Positions 37,601 through 46,692 of a stretch of DNA of 56,488 nt are shown here, one piece after another; the stretch's first letter is position 1; each line of letters begins with the position of its first letter. The stretch spans positions 1 through 56,488 of the forward strand of contig CAKOKQ010000011.1 in the NCBI GenBank assembly GCA_934095825.1. The letters run 5' to 3'. A program made the translations under genes and the position numbers. The stretch comes from an uncultured Bacilli bacterium. GTDB lineage: Bacteria; Bacillota_I; Bacilli_A; RF39; UBA660. The notes below the pieces were generated by a model that was not told where the DNA came from, did not search any database, and worked only from the letters and a program-made list of their open reading frames with translations.

Positions 37601-40500
37601 AAGGTTCAAAAAAATTAGCCGAAAGTAATAAAGATACTTACGACGCTGCCAAAAAAGAATTTGTTAAGGCAATCCAAAAGAAAATAAAAGAAAGTGCTGG
37701 TGAGATTGCTAAGGCTTTAGTAACTGAAGCTGGTGGCGATGCCTTATTATTTGGTTTGCAAACTTTATGTAATATATCCCAAAATGTTCAAGCTTTGCCT
37801 GAACTTATCGGAGCTATATTCAAACTTCTTGCTGGAGGATGTCAGGCTTGGGCTTATGCATCAGAAGCTATAACTACTACTGTAAATACTTTATCAAAAG
37901 ATGAAAATCTAAAGATCTTATGGATTGAAGATGGTGGTAACTTTGATTATGGTTATCAAGTCCATAGTTATAAAACTGATACTGAAAATACAACTTTAAG
38001 TGAAAAAGAAAAACTTTTAAAAGCTCAGTTAGATGTAGATAATCCTACTAAGGTTCATGTTAATAAAGGTGATGATGAATCGGCAAACTTTGAATCAAAC
38101 TCTATTTTGATCCCAACTTTAAAAAATAATGGTGGTTATACTGCTGGTTATGTCAAGTTTGGAGCTACATTTCATTTTAGCCAAATTCAGGTGGCTGTAA
38201 ATTCATTTAATAATTTTGTTTCATATAGCGGTAAAGCTTATGAAAATATAGCTAATGGTTTAAAAACTGTTAATGATGATTTAAATGAACTTAGTAGTGT
38301 CTTTAAAGATACCAAAAATTTAAAAAATGGTAAAAGTGCTTTAGAAGGTTTCAAGTTTGAAGATACTCAAAAAGCAAGTTTACTTGCAGCTGCAAATAGA
38401 ATTTCTAGTTTAATTAATAGTGTTAGCACATTAATTAATAGTATGGATAAACTTCAAGCTAATGCTTCGGTTCTAACAGATTACTTAATTGATTTTGTTT
38501 ATGACTTTATGGGAATCTTTAATAATAAATATTATACGATTTCACAAATTCGTCATACTATGGAAAAAAATAAAGTGGATTATAATAATTTAGTTGAACA
38601 ATTAGAAGATATGGCTTCTAACATGAGTGATTGTACTACTTGGAATAATCAATATAAATTTAATCCAAATATAACATTTAGTTACAATTATACTGGTACT
38701 TATTTTAGTAATAAAAAAGATTCCAGAACTAATGAAATTAAGTTATCTCCAATCAATCAGGAAGATATTGAAGAAGTATATTATTACTGCGATAGTGATG
38801 TTGATATAAATGATGCTCAAAAACTTAGTACGATTCTTAGTGGTAAATGTATTACTTCTGATGATTTAATTGGTGGTATTATAACATCTCTATTAGGAAA
38901 TAATAGTGAGTATGCTGGTATCTTAAAGAATTTAACTGGTAATGTTAAGGCTATTAAATCTTTATTAAGTAATACTAAAAATAAAGATATTCTAAATAAT
39001 TTTGATGTATCTAATGTAACTTCATTTATTACTAATATTTTAGGGGTTAATACTGACGATGATACTGATGCCAATGATGATACCGTTTTAACAACAAATG
39101 TTCCTGGTCGTATATCTTATACTCTTATTAATGGTGGCACATCAATAGGTAGCGTCGGTAATGCCATTAAAACAGATGGTTTAAATGGTCTAATTGTTGA
39201 ACTATCTAAAAACCTAAAATATACTTTAATTAATGAAAACAACATCAAATATCGTAATGTTGGTCGTGTTATTAAAATATCTCGTGCTGGAAATCCGGGT
39301 ATAGCTATTTCCGGTATTCATGCTCAATCATTAGTATCTAATGCCTTAGCGTTCTTAGGTGGTAATAGTGAAATTTTAAGTAAAATATCTGATGTTTTAG
39401 AAAAAACTACCGGCTTACAATTAATTTATTATAAATCGAGTCAATCTTATTGGACAACAAGTAATAAAGGTATTTATACAACAGCTCCTACTTCATCTGA
39501 TTCTGTTTATATTGATAATGGTGATAAGGCTCTAACAAATCCAGATATCGTTTCCGGAAATAGTAGTGAAAAGAAAGCTGATGGAACATCTTATCCGCTT
39601 CCACTTGATACTAAAGCTGGTACATATATATATAAGATTAAAATAAATAATGTAGGTGAATATTATAACAATAACTTCTCATTAGGTCGTATTATGGACG
39701 ATAGCGGTTATATAAGTGGTACTTTTGCTAACCAATATGTATGTAAATATGATGTAAAAACAACACCAGATGATGGGGATGAGACATGCAAAACTATCTT
39801 AGAATCTGATGTTTGTAAAGACTCTAATGGTTACTTTAGAGAACAATATGTTAAAAACACAAATTATGCTCAAACTAATGGCATTGAAGAAAAATTCAAT
39901 ATTTGTGTTACGGCTCTTTTAGATAAGAATTGCTGTAATGAGGTTGGTACTAAAGTTCCAAGCGCTAGCGAAGAACGATATAACCAAATGTGTAGTGATC
40001 AATGTTCCGGTGTAACTTTCTATAATGCTATTACGAATGGCAGTGCTCTTAATAATACTACTAATAATAATGCTAATTCGGCTTTAATAACTAAAAATGG
40101 TACTCTAAACTTTGTAACTAAAGTAGTATCTAATAATAATATGTTCCCTAATGGCGATACAACTAAGAGCTTTAATTATAAAGGAACGACTTCTGGTCAT
40201 GAAAATAAAGATGAAAATGGTAACCCACAACCTCAAGAAATTAGTAAAATAATTGAACAATGGGAAGAAAAAGGTGATAGCATTTATGATGCTGATGCGG
40301 ATTTCTCAATTGATTTAAATGCGGCATGTATTGCTAAAATTAAGAGTTACAATGATGAACAAGAAAAAATTGATTTAGGTTTTGGTGATTACACATTAGG
40401 TTCTATTAGTAAAGAGTCTCGTGAATATAAATCTAAATTCTTACAAGATTTAAGAGAAAATCCAGGAACATGTGTAATTAAAGAAAAAACCACAAATTAG
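34612..40500 (+). CDS. Giant secreted protein of the Tad operon (1962 residues)
   Basis: Signal peptide to about residue 25, then Cys-containing N-terminal repeats (CCKYITNGKTGYKW). Near residue 212 the stretch AFCIDPGAEGASPSG resembles the cysteine motif of thioester (TQXA) adhesin domains. Residues 550-760 and 1180-1330 are long helical, coiled-coil-like stretches rich in Asn, Ser and Lys. The C-terminal 300 residues hold several Cys-rich blocks (CVTALLDKNCCNEVG). There is no wall-sorting signal or C-terminal membrane helix. Position inside the Tad operon suggests a pilus-associated adhesin or an assembly scaffold; the thioester idea is tentative. Confidence 0.65.
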   Translation: MKKYSKALILILFLLTSNVGFVNATSDNNATCCKYITNGKTGYKWINSNATCANPVDSSYCKDIPNNTTTTEDTKGCYANSSESLFEYVEKSKARSGWHLVNYDEATCNTFIKNIADDAATKAEQSAGNQVIVGADTTDGSKNTCKSYTVKRVREYNNSLYSGISRGNNKYFYSPVSVSFSDPYTTNRANQYYVYQTTSNCNDDNKNVPAFCIDPGAEGASPSGTKYRPSTDSIIDKNTKFGRGMTKLYIYWYVEKKDEIMADYNGSAEGKEDYLNYIMNTISRLLVINYGKEAGISNIWAKKTWGNDEKKAWQKGKLVKSSGMNETSWNRLNTVWNDVKKTAEGSGDVVSKEDLDNEVQLYLEQDSASMTQSSVAASFTITIKADKKTILDDILNNKKYSLSLSDEKDNAIALDANDYKMGEWNRVSDTSANVKIDLKKADLGVVTDSVNINFSITAKSEKSLKNIILLQSVTSVSPKYKQPYQQFITFLNGTLGRTASLKVNYDIKKEKTSCTPLYYTDCKSTASVYHLVEGTQSPEIYSQIMSSIKSIDELNTFVNDVKSAIDRLKNFSLSLNDLKLVGGLTKNVSEKTSSINQLIGELKNILNRVNVNNNKLAANLKNSISDAVERGNYLTLLSYITGSISDTISNGVDYDELLKEYNEILDAAKAAKEAGQVTDSTYEFLTNIKNMLSAGKSVGGIKNIIGAATTLGNYLVNNKGLDSDGIKGFSQVFTTFTSNLVTKTQDGMSGIVNSFNDIASKITNVVNNGGKLTDVSNIFSTLTSSISVDWEKCIIGDDTNDPTDPNGNSYTVQSENSYCKVVCKEDYAIKTPGKLGTVYAGQNISVNLDNVYHATVGMAGQRTCVTTSIDNQKYVDAAVAKKEEIKNKYNEFKKNYGKYKGAQTTGVSDPHKPEIKESIADISGAREKLEIIAKGIVEDGVKAFIRTLVPNDLDVQYSYLSNFNSSDLITILTNCLTAGGTDSITDEVLDAMIGNDEGSKKLAESNKDTYDAAKKEFVKAIQKKIKESAGEIAKALVTEAGGDALLFGLQTLCNISQNVQALPELIGAIFKLLAGGCQAWAYASEAITTTVNTLSKDENLKILWIEDGGNFDYGYQVHSYKTDTENTTLSEKEKLLKAQLDVDNPTKVHVNKGDDESANFESNSILIPTLKNNGGYTAGYVKFGATFHFSQIQVAVNSFNNFVSYSGKAYENIANGLKTVNDDLNELSSVFKDTKNLKNGKSALEGFKFEDTQKASLLAAANRISSLINSVSTLINSMDKLQANASVLTDYLIDFVYDFMGIFNNKYYTISQIRHTMEKNKVDYNNLVEQLEDMASNMSDCTTWNNQYKFNPNITFSYNYTGTYFSNKKDSRTNEIKLSPINQEDIEEVYYYCDSDVDINDAQKLSTILSGKCITSDDLIGGIITSLLGNNSEYAGILKNLTGNVKAIKSLLSNTKNKDILNNFDVSNVTSFITNILGVNTDDDTDANDDTVLTTNVPGRISYTLINGGTSIGSVGNAIKTDGLNGLIVELSKNLKYTLINENNIKYRNVGRVIKISRAGNPGIAISGIHAQSLVSNALAFLGGNSEILSKISDVLEKTTGLQLIYYKSSQSYWTTSNKGIYTTAPTSSDSVYIDNGDKALTNPDIVSGNSSEKKADGTSYPLPLDTKAGTYIYKIKINNVGEYYNNNFSLGRIMDDSGYISGTFANQYVCKYDVKTTPDDGDETCKTILESDVCKDSNGYFREQYVKNTNYAQTNGIEEKFNICVTALLDKNCCNEVGTKVPSASEERYNQMCSDQCSGVTFYNAITNGSALNNTTNNNANSALITKNGTLNFVTKVVSNNNMFPNGDTTKSFNYKGTTSGHENKDENGNPQPQEISKIIEQWEEKGDSIYDADADFSIDLNAACIAKIKSYNDEQEKIDLGFGDYTLGSISKESREYKSKFLQDLRENPGTCVIKEKTTN

Positions 40501-40520
40501 GGTAGGAAGGTGAAGAAAAT

Positions 40521-41372
40521 ATGAAAGAATCTTATTGGGGTTACTGGTTAGTAATGTTAGGTATCCTAGTAATAGGCGTTATGTTACTTGTAAACAGCAC
40601 CACAACTGGTACTACCCAAGACTATTATGAATTAAAGGAGACAACATCAGCCGCTATGGTTGATGCTGTCGACTACTCATATTATCGTTTATATGGCGAT
40701 ATTAAAATAGCTAAAGAAAAATTTATTGAAAATTTTATCAGGCGTTTTTCTGAATCAGCTACAATGACTAAAAAATATAATATATCTTTTTATGATATCC
40801 AAGAAGTACCTCCTAAGGTTAGTGTTAAGATATCGAGTGTTAGTAACAGTGTGAATGTTGCTAATAGTGCTAACTCATTTGATTTAGTAAATAAAATCGA
40901 TATGCTTTTGTTAGCGGGGGATTCTAATGGGACAACACCTCCTGGTTCTGATCCCAATAAGTCCAAACTTGGCATGTGTAAGATGGATATTGATATAACT
41001 CTTGCTAAAGTATTTAAAGAATTACTAAAAGATGGTTCGACGAGTTTAATTCCTCAAAATCTGGCAAGTAACATTTTAAATGCTAAAGCAAAACTTTCTA
41101 ACTTGACTAAGTGGGCTAAGGAAGATGAAGAACTTACCAGTGCTGAAGGTAACTATTGGTATGAATTTATTGATGCCTTTACTAGTGATTTTGAAGAGTC
41201 AATGGGTCAAACTAGAGATTCAATGGGATTATTCGTTGTCTATGATCCAACCAGACCACAAGAAGCTGGACATACATTTAATGGTTATAATGATGAAAAA
41301 TATATTGAATATCGTGAAAGTGGTATCTTAGGATATGCTTATTACAATAGAGAATGGATAAGCCATGATTAA
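40521..41372 (+). CDS. Pseudopilin-like (TadE-type) membrane protein
   Basis: 283 residues with one N-terminal helix (about 5-25: YWGYWLVMLGILVIGVMLLV) followed by TTSAAMVDAVDYSYYRLYG and an extracellular domain. The topology, and position before cpaB, fit a minor pilin or TadE/F-like protein, but no prepilin-peptidase site is obvious. Strong ribosome site (GGAAGGTGAAG), 20 nt after the giant gene. Confidence 0.55.
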   Translation: MKESYWGYWLVMLGILVIGVMLLVNSTTTGTTQDYYELKETTSAAMVDAVDYSYYRLYGDIKIAKEKFIENFIRRFSESATMTKKYNISFYDIQEVPPKVSVKISSVSNSVNVANSANSFDLVNKIDMLLLAGDSNGTTPPGSDPNKSKLGMCKMDIDITLAKVFKELLKDGSTSLIPQNLASNILNAKAKLSNLTKWAKEDEELTSAEGNYWYEFIDAFTSDFEESMGQTRDSMGLFVVYDPTRPQEAGHTFNGYNDEKYIEYRESGILGYAYYNREWISHD

Positions 41373-41383
41373 GGAGAATAAAA

Positions 41384-42214
41384 ATGGATAAAATAAAAGA
41401 AGAAATAAAAAAAGTCTTATCAAACAAAAATACTTTAACAATTCTAATTGTTATCATTGGTATTATTTGTTTATATGCAATTTATAATTACCGGGTAACC
41501 CAAGCGGTAACGACAATTCGCGTTCCTTATGCGAAAAAAGAACTTACTAGCCGTAGTCAAATTACAACAGATGCCATTGGCTATACTGAATTACCTAAAA
41601 GAATAGCTAGAAACCTTGGTGTGGTAACCTCGGCTGCTAATATAACTAATAATTATGTAAAATATGGTGAAACCATTCCCGCTAACAGTTTCTTTTATAA
41701 AGATTATATTGTTACTTTTGAAGAAGCTACAACTAATGAATTTTCGGATATTCCGGATGGTTATACTGCTTACAACTTAGCTGTTGATATCAACTCAACT
41801 TATGGTAATTCCATTTATACGGGCAATTATGTTGACTTATTTGTTAAAGCAACCTCTAATGCTAATCGCGTTATCTTTGGTCGTTTAATTCAAGGTATTA
41901 AAGTTCTAGCTGTTCTAGATTCTAGTGGTAATGATGTCTTTGAATCATCAACCGAAACTAGAACTCCGGCGCAAATGTGGTTTGCTGTTCCTGATGAATT
42001 ATATACTTTATTAAAGAAAACCGAATATATTGGCGGAATTACTGTGATGCCAATTCCAAGAAACGCTAGTTACTCCGCAACTGATCGTGATGCAACAATC
42101 GATTCCCAATACATTCAAAACTTTATCTTGTCAAAATCAATTACGGTTAGTCAAAATTTCAGTGCTAATACTGATACTAATACAAATCAAGATAATACGA
42201 ATACAGGAGAGTAG
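41384..42214 (+). CDS. cpaB: CpaB-like SAF-domain pilus assembly protein 1
   Basis: 276 residues: membrane helix (about 16-35), a SAF domain (VPYAKKELTSRSQITTDAI, the form seen in CpaB/RcpC) and a second beta domain with GNYVDLFVKA, which in CpaB lies in the envelope channel. Ends in a Thr/Asn-rich tail. Paralogue of the next gene, 11 nt away. Confidence 0.8.
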   Translation: MDKIKEEIKKVLSNKNTLTILIVIIGIICLYAIYNYRVTQAVTTIRVPYAKKELTSRSQITTDAIGYTELPKRIARNLGVVTSAANITNNYVKYGETIPANSFFYKDYIVTFEEATTNEFSDIPDGYTAYNLAVDINSTYGNSIYTGNYVDLFVKATSNANRVIFGRLIQGIKVLAVLDSSGNDVFESSTETRTPAQMWFAVPDELYTLLKKTEYIGGITVMPIPRNASYSATDRDATIDSQYIQNFILSKSITVSQNFSANTDTNTNQDNTNTGE

Positions 42215-42225
42215 AAAGGATATTT

Positions 42226-42999
42226 ATGAAAAATGCACTAGCCCCTTTAAAAAGGTTTATTCAAAATAAAAACACCGTAACTATTATTTGTGTAGTAGTT
42301 GGGATCTTAACATTAGTAATCGGTTATAATTACCGCGTTAATAAAAGTATTGATTTAGTAAGTATTCCTTATGCTCTAAAAGAAATACCTCGTAAAACGC
42401 AAATTACTAAGGATATGATTGGTCATGTAAAAGTACCTCGTTCCTTAGTAACTAATGCTAAGAATATTATTCAATCTGATAAAGAGTTAATAAATTATTA
42501 TTCTAGTTATTCTACGGATATTCCTGCTAAAAGTTTGTTTTACAAAGAAGCAGTTTTAAAAGAAGAACAAATGCCTGATTATGCTTTTACTAATATGCAA
42601 GATGGTTATACGGTTTATTCGTTAAAAGTAAATAATAAATCAACTTATTCTAACCGTTTCCGTCCGGGAGATTATATCGATCTTTATATGGAAGCTAAAG
42701 ATAATAATAAAGTTATGATGGCTATCTTAGTTAAATCAATTAAGATTAAAGCAATCAAAGACTCATCAGGGAATTCCATTTTAGAAAATACTTTATCTGG
42801 AGGAACTCCTTCCGCTTTGCTATTTGAAGTAGAAGATAGTTTATTTGATTTATTAAAGAAGAGTGAATATGTTTCTAATGTCGAAATTATTCCGGTTCCA
42901 AGAAACTCAAATTATACAAAAGAAGAAGGATCAACAACTGTTTCAACAGAGGAAATAACTAATTATATTTATAATAAAACGGAGACTATAACAAATTAG
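42226..42999 (+). CDS. cpaB: CpaB-like SAF-domain pilus assembly protein 2
   Basis: 257 residues, same layout as its neighbour: helix (about 17-36), SAF motif IPYALKEIPRKTQITKDMIG and GDYIDLYMEA. Two tandem CpaB-like genes suggest a duplicated channel component, perhaps forming a hetero-oligomer. No frameshift or decay in either. Confidence 0.8.
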   Translation: MKNALAPLKRFIQNKNTVTIICVVVGILTLVIGYNYRVNKSIDLVSIPYALKEIPRKTQITKDMIGHVKVPRSLVTNAKNIIQSDKELINYYSSYSTDIPAKSLFYKEAVLKEEQMPDYAFTNMQDGYTVYSLKVNNKSTYSNRFRPGDYIDLYMEAKDNNKVMMAILVKSIKIKAIKDSSGNSILENTLSGGTPSALLFEVEDSLFDLLKKSEYVSNVEIIPVPRNSNYTKEEGSTTVSTEEITNYIYNKTETITN

Positions 43000-43016
43000 A
43001 AAGAATGTGGTAAATA

Positions 43017-44639
43017 ATGAATGAAGCAATATTTGAGCAAATGGACTTCGGTCCGTTAGCAGAATTTTTAGCCGATGATGATATTACCGATATTTCTTAT
43101 TCTAATAATGGTCAAGTTTGGTTAAAAACATTATCGAAGGGCGTTTATCAAGTTGAACGCCCCGACATTAATAATACTTTCATGGAAAAGTTAGCCTTCC
43201 AGTGTTCTAATGTTATGGGTAAAACTTTTAATATGGCTCATCCCTTATTAGATGCTGAGTCGGCTGAACTTCGTATGAATTTTGTTCACGAATCAATTGC
43301 TACCAATGGGATTGCTTGTTTGATTCGTAAAACACCAGCCAAGATTCGTTTAAATAAAGAAAAGTTATTAAATGAAGAATATATTACCGAAACCCTACAT
43401 GATTTTTTAATGAATTGTGTAGCGGGCCACTGTAATATTATTGTTGCTGGAGAGACTGGTTCTGGTAAAACTGAGCTTTTAAAATACTTAGCTAGTCATA
43501 TTAAAGAAAATGAAAAAATTATCACGATAGAAGATACTTTGGAGTTGCACTTAGACCGTATTTTCCCGCACCGCGATATTGTTGCAATGAAAACTAATAA
43601 CATTTGTAGTTATACTGATGTTTTAGTAGCCTGCATGCGTCAAAACCCTATTTGGATTTTACTATCCGAGGTTCGTTCAGGCGAGGCCGTTATGTCGGTT
43701 CGTAATGCCATATCATCAGGACATAATATTTTATCAACTATCCATGCCGATAAAGCCTCATCTATTCCCCTTCGTATGTATTCCTTAATGGAATCTAGTC
43801 AAGATGTTGAACAGTTCTTAAATACAATTCATAGATATGTTCAAGTTGGCGTTTATGTTAAAGGTTACTTTAGTAAGAAATTTAATCGTTTTCAAAGAGA
43901 GATTATCGAAGTTTGTGAGTTTTATGTTGATGAAAATAATAAACCTTGTACTAATGAAATCTATAAAAAAGCTTTAGATGGTCATTATAGTTTAAAAAAT
44001 CCGACTCAGCATTTATTAGATTATTTAAGTATTCAAAATGTTTTCTTAGATAAAGATACCTTCCATATTGGGAATAATTCTGAATATGATGGTGATATTG
44101 AAGAAGATTTAAAGAAATATCATGAAGAAGAAGCGGCCGCTAAAACTAGTAATACATCGGTAAGTAGTGCTGATATAAATAGTGAATCTGCAAATAATCA
44201 AGTTAATAATGCTCCTAGTCAAAACCAAAATATAGCTAACCAACTAGCAAGTAATACTCCAAATAATGTTATTAGCAATACTCAAGCAACTCCGGTTTTA
44301 GACCAAGTAAGTAATTTAAATGGAGTGGGGATAGCAAATAATATTAACTTAAATAATAGTTTAAATCAAATGCAGACAAGTTCAACCAACTTAAATAATA
44401 ATCCTGCTAGTTTGGGTAATGACATTTTTGCTAGTCAAACAGTTGCCGAAAATCCTGTAAGTCAAGTAAATAATGCTTCTAATGTTAATGACGCTTTTAA
44501 TAGTCAAAGTATTACTAATAATGAGATTACTGCTAATAACGGGAGTACTACTGGTAATAATGCTAATTCAAGCTTTAATGGAAGTGTTACAGGAAACATT
44601 TCGAATCCAAACCCAAGTAGTCAAGAAGAAGTTTTATAG
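43017..44639 (+). CDS. cpaF: CpaF/TadA secretion ATPase with a long Asn/Ser-rich tail
   Basis: 540 residues. Type II/IV secretion ATPase: Walker A GETGSGKTE near residue 145, Asp box ITIEDTLEL, Walker B WILLSEVRSGEA and the His box LSTIHADKA. It powers Tad pilus assembly in the cytoplasm. The catalytic core ends near residue 365. The remaining 170 or so residues are low-complexity Asn/Ser/Thr/Gln and are not found in ordinary CpaF proteins. Confidence 0.93.
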   Translation: MNEAIFEQMDFGPLAEFLADDDITDISYSNNGQVWLKTLSKGVYQVERPDINNTFMEKLAFQCSNVMGKTFNMAHPLLDAESAELRMNFVHESIATNGIACLIRKTPAKIRLNKEKLLNEEYITETLHDFLMNCVAGHCNIIVAGETGSGKTELLKYLASHIKENEKIITIEDTLELHLDRIFPHRDIVAMKTNNICSYTDVLVACMRQNPIWILLSEVRSGEAVMSVRNAISSGHNILSTIHADKASSIPLRMYSLMESSQDVEQFLNTIHRYVQVGVYVKGYFSKKFNRFQREIIEVCEFYVDENNKPCTNEIYKKALDGHYSLKNPTQHLLDYLSIQNVFLDKDTFHIGNNSEYDGDIEEDLKKYHEEEAAAKTSNTSVSSADINSESANNQVNNAPSQNQNIANQLASNTPNNVISNTQATPVLDQVSNLNGVGIANNINLNNSLNQMQTSSTNLNNNPASLGNDIFASQTVAENPVSQVNNASNVNDAFNSQSITNNEITANNGSTTGNNANSSFNGSVTGNISNPNPSSQEEVL

Positions 44640-44650
44640 GAGGAATAAAA

Positions 44651-45553
44651 ATGGAGTTAATAATTTTAATTGCTTTAGCACTTTTTGCTTTCTCATATCG
44701 GAATAGTGCTGATACATCTGCTAGTGGAGCCTTTAAATTTATTCAAAATGGCGTAGCTAACCTTTATGATAAATATGCTCCCTATACTTATAAGCAAGTT
44801 AGAGAAAAAACTAAGGAATTAGGAGAAGAGTATACCCCTAAACAATATATGGGTCAAGTCGTCTTATTTGCCGTTGTGGCCGGTGGTATTGCTTATCTAT
44901 ACTTCTATAACTTATTTATAACAGTTATTTATGCTTTAATTGCTATCGCTTTTATTCCTTATCTATCTTACTTGCGTACGCAAAGGATTTATTCCGAGTA
45001 TATCTTTGAACAAATTCAAACCTACACAACCAATGTTATCATGGAATTTAATACGACCCAGAGTTTTGTTAAATCCCTAGAAGGGGTAGTAGAATCAGGT
45101 ATCTTAGAAAAACCGGTCGTTGATGATGTAAAAACCATGATTGATATGGCTTATGCTAATGGTACTATCGACCAGTCAATTGCTTATTTTAATGAAAAAT
45201 ACCCTTATTATATGGTTAAAAATATGCACCAACTTTTCTATCAGATTACCAAAGAAGGTTCAAGAGATGCTGGGGAGTCTTTAGAAAATATGTCCTTAGA
45301 TATTGATGCCTTAGTAGAAAGTGTATACCGTGATAGAATGGATAGAGCAAACTTCCATAAAAAGTTCTTAACTTTCGGTATGGCTCTATTCTTACTAGCG
45401 GCCGTTATGCAATTTTTGTTAGGAAAAGATTCATATATTAAACTACTTGATATGTGGTATGTACAGTTAATCTTACATTTAATAATAATTATTAACTGTT
45501 ACTTCTTACTTACAGGTGAGAAATATTATAATGAAGATGTGGGGGTAGAGTAA
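44651..45553 (+). CDS. tadB: TadB-like inner-membrane platform protein
   Basis: 300 residues with helices near residues 75-115 and 235-285 surrounding a type II secretion F domain (QIQTYTTNVIMEFNTTQSFVKSLEG and ITKEGSRDAGESLENM). It forms the membrane platform together with TadC. Strong ribosome site TAGGAGGAA. Confidence 0.85.
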   Translation: MELIILIALALFAFSYRNSADTSASGAFKFIQNGVANLYDKYAPYTYKQVREKTKELGEEYTPKQYMGQVVLFAVVAGGIAYLYFYNLFITVIYALIAIAFIPYLSYLRTQRIYSEYIFEQIQTYTTNVIMEFNTTQSFVKSLEGVVESGILEKPVVDDVKTMIDMAYANGTIDQSIAYFNEKYPYYMVKNMHQLFYQITKEGSRDAGESLENMSLDIDALVESVYRDRMDRANFHKKFLTFGMALFLLAAVMQFLLGKDSYIKLLDMWYVQLILHLIIIINCYFLLTGEKYYNEDVGVE

Positions 45554-45555
45554 TT

Positions 45556-46344
45556 ATGTATTTTGAAATATTGGGTTTATCTGTTCTTTATATCTTTGTT
45601 TTAAACTATACTAAAGTTATTGATATAAAAAAGTGTATCAATGATAATGTAGGATATTTCTTAAGATTTAAAGAAAGTGATTATGACTTTTTAGTTAGAA
45701 CTCGTTATGGCGAAGGGGTTGATCCTGACTACTTATTTGGAAAAAGAATTACCCAAGGTTTAGTAGTAGGGTTACTAGTAATTTGTTTCTTTATTAATAA
45801 GTTTAGTTATATTTATGTCATTGTAGCAATTGTGGCCGGTATCTTGATGTTTAAATCTAGTTATTCTAGTTTAAAGAGTTATTATAAAAATAACTTACAC
45901 ACGATTGATGCCATGTTACCACATTACTTAAAAGGTTTAGAAATCTTAATTCAACACTATACTGTACCGGTTGCTATTGCTAAAAGTGTTGATACGGCGC
46001 CTGAAATCTTTAAAAAAGGTTTATTAGAAATGATTGCTAAGATTAATTCTGGTGATAGTTCGATTGAACCTTATATGGAGTTTGCGAGAACTTATCCCGT
46101 AAGAGATTCGATGCGTATGATGCGTTTATTATATCGTTTAGGTTTAGGTCGTCAAGATAGAAAACAAGAACAATTATTAAATTTCTCTAGATCTATTTCT
46201 TCTTTACAACAAAAGGCTCGTGATACGAAGTATAAAGAAAGATTAGATAAGATGGAAAATAAGACGATGAGCATGCTTATTTCAACTGGTCTTGGTGTTA
46301 TGATTTTACTTGTTCTTGCGGTAATGCAAATGATGAATGGTTAA
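45556..46344 (+). CDS. tadC: TadC-like inner-membrane platform protein
   Basis: 262 residues with a T2SF domain (LPHYLKGLEILIQHYTVPVA and SMRMMRLLYRLGLG) and membrane helices at about 68-95 and at the C-terminus. Starts 2 nt after tadB and ends the operon. A prepilin peptidase and a major Flp-type pilin are not present in the window, so the set is incomplete here. Confidence 0.83.
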   Translation: MYFEILGLSVLYIFVLNYTKVIDIKKCINDNVGYFLRFKESDYDFLVRTRYGEGVDPDYLFGKRITQGLVVGLLVICFFINKFSYIYVIVAIVAGILMFKSSYSSLKSYYKNNLHTIDAMLPHYLKGLEILIQHYTVPVAIAKSVDTAPEIFKKGLLEMIAKINSGDSSIEPYMEFARTYPVRDSMRMMRLLYRLGLGRQDRKQEQLLNFSRSISSLQQKARDTKYKERLDKMENKTMSMLISTGLGVMILLVLAVMQMMNG

Positions 46345-46348
46345 GATT

Positions 46349-46373
46349 AGAACCTCTAAATGGTTCTTTTTTT
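46349..46373 (+). terminator. Intrinsic terminator of the Tad operon
   Basis: AGAACC / GGTTCT stem with T7. Confidence 0.85.
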
Positions 46374-46485
46374 AAATTTAGGATTACTTCTCAGCCAACT
46401 CTAAAAAGTGTTTCTTAGAAGAGAAAAAATGATTGAATAGAGATAAAATAATTGATAAAATATTCTTAGAAAGAAGGGATTTTTA

Positions 46486-46692
46486 ATGAATAAAAAAACA
46501 ATTGACATAAGAGATGCAGATCCAAATAAAGTTTTAGAAGGCTATTTTATGGCTTCTAAAGAAACCACTTTACAAAGTGAAATATGGGAAAAAACTCATT
46601 CCTTAGATAAAGCGGTTGCCATATATCAAAGTATTACTGACCAAAATAATAGTCAAAATGATGATTTTAAGGAGAAAAAGAATAATGAATAA
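46486..46692 (+). CDS. Small protein of unknown function
   Basis: 68 residues, hydrophilic, one predicted helical stretch, no known motif. Ribosome site AGAAAGAAGGG. Its stop lies 8 nt inside the start of the helical-repeat gene, so the two are probably coupled. Confidence 0.65.
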   Translation: MNKKTIDIRDADPNKVLEGYFMASKETTLQSEIWEKTHSLDKAVAIYQSITDQNNSQNDDFKEKKNNE

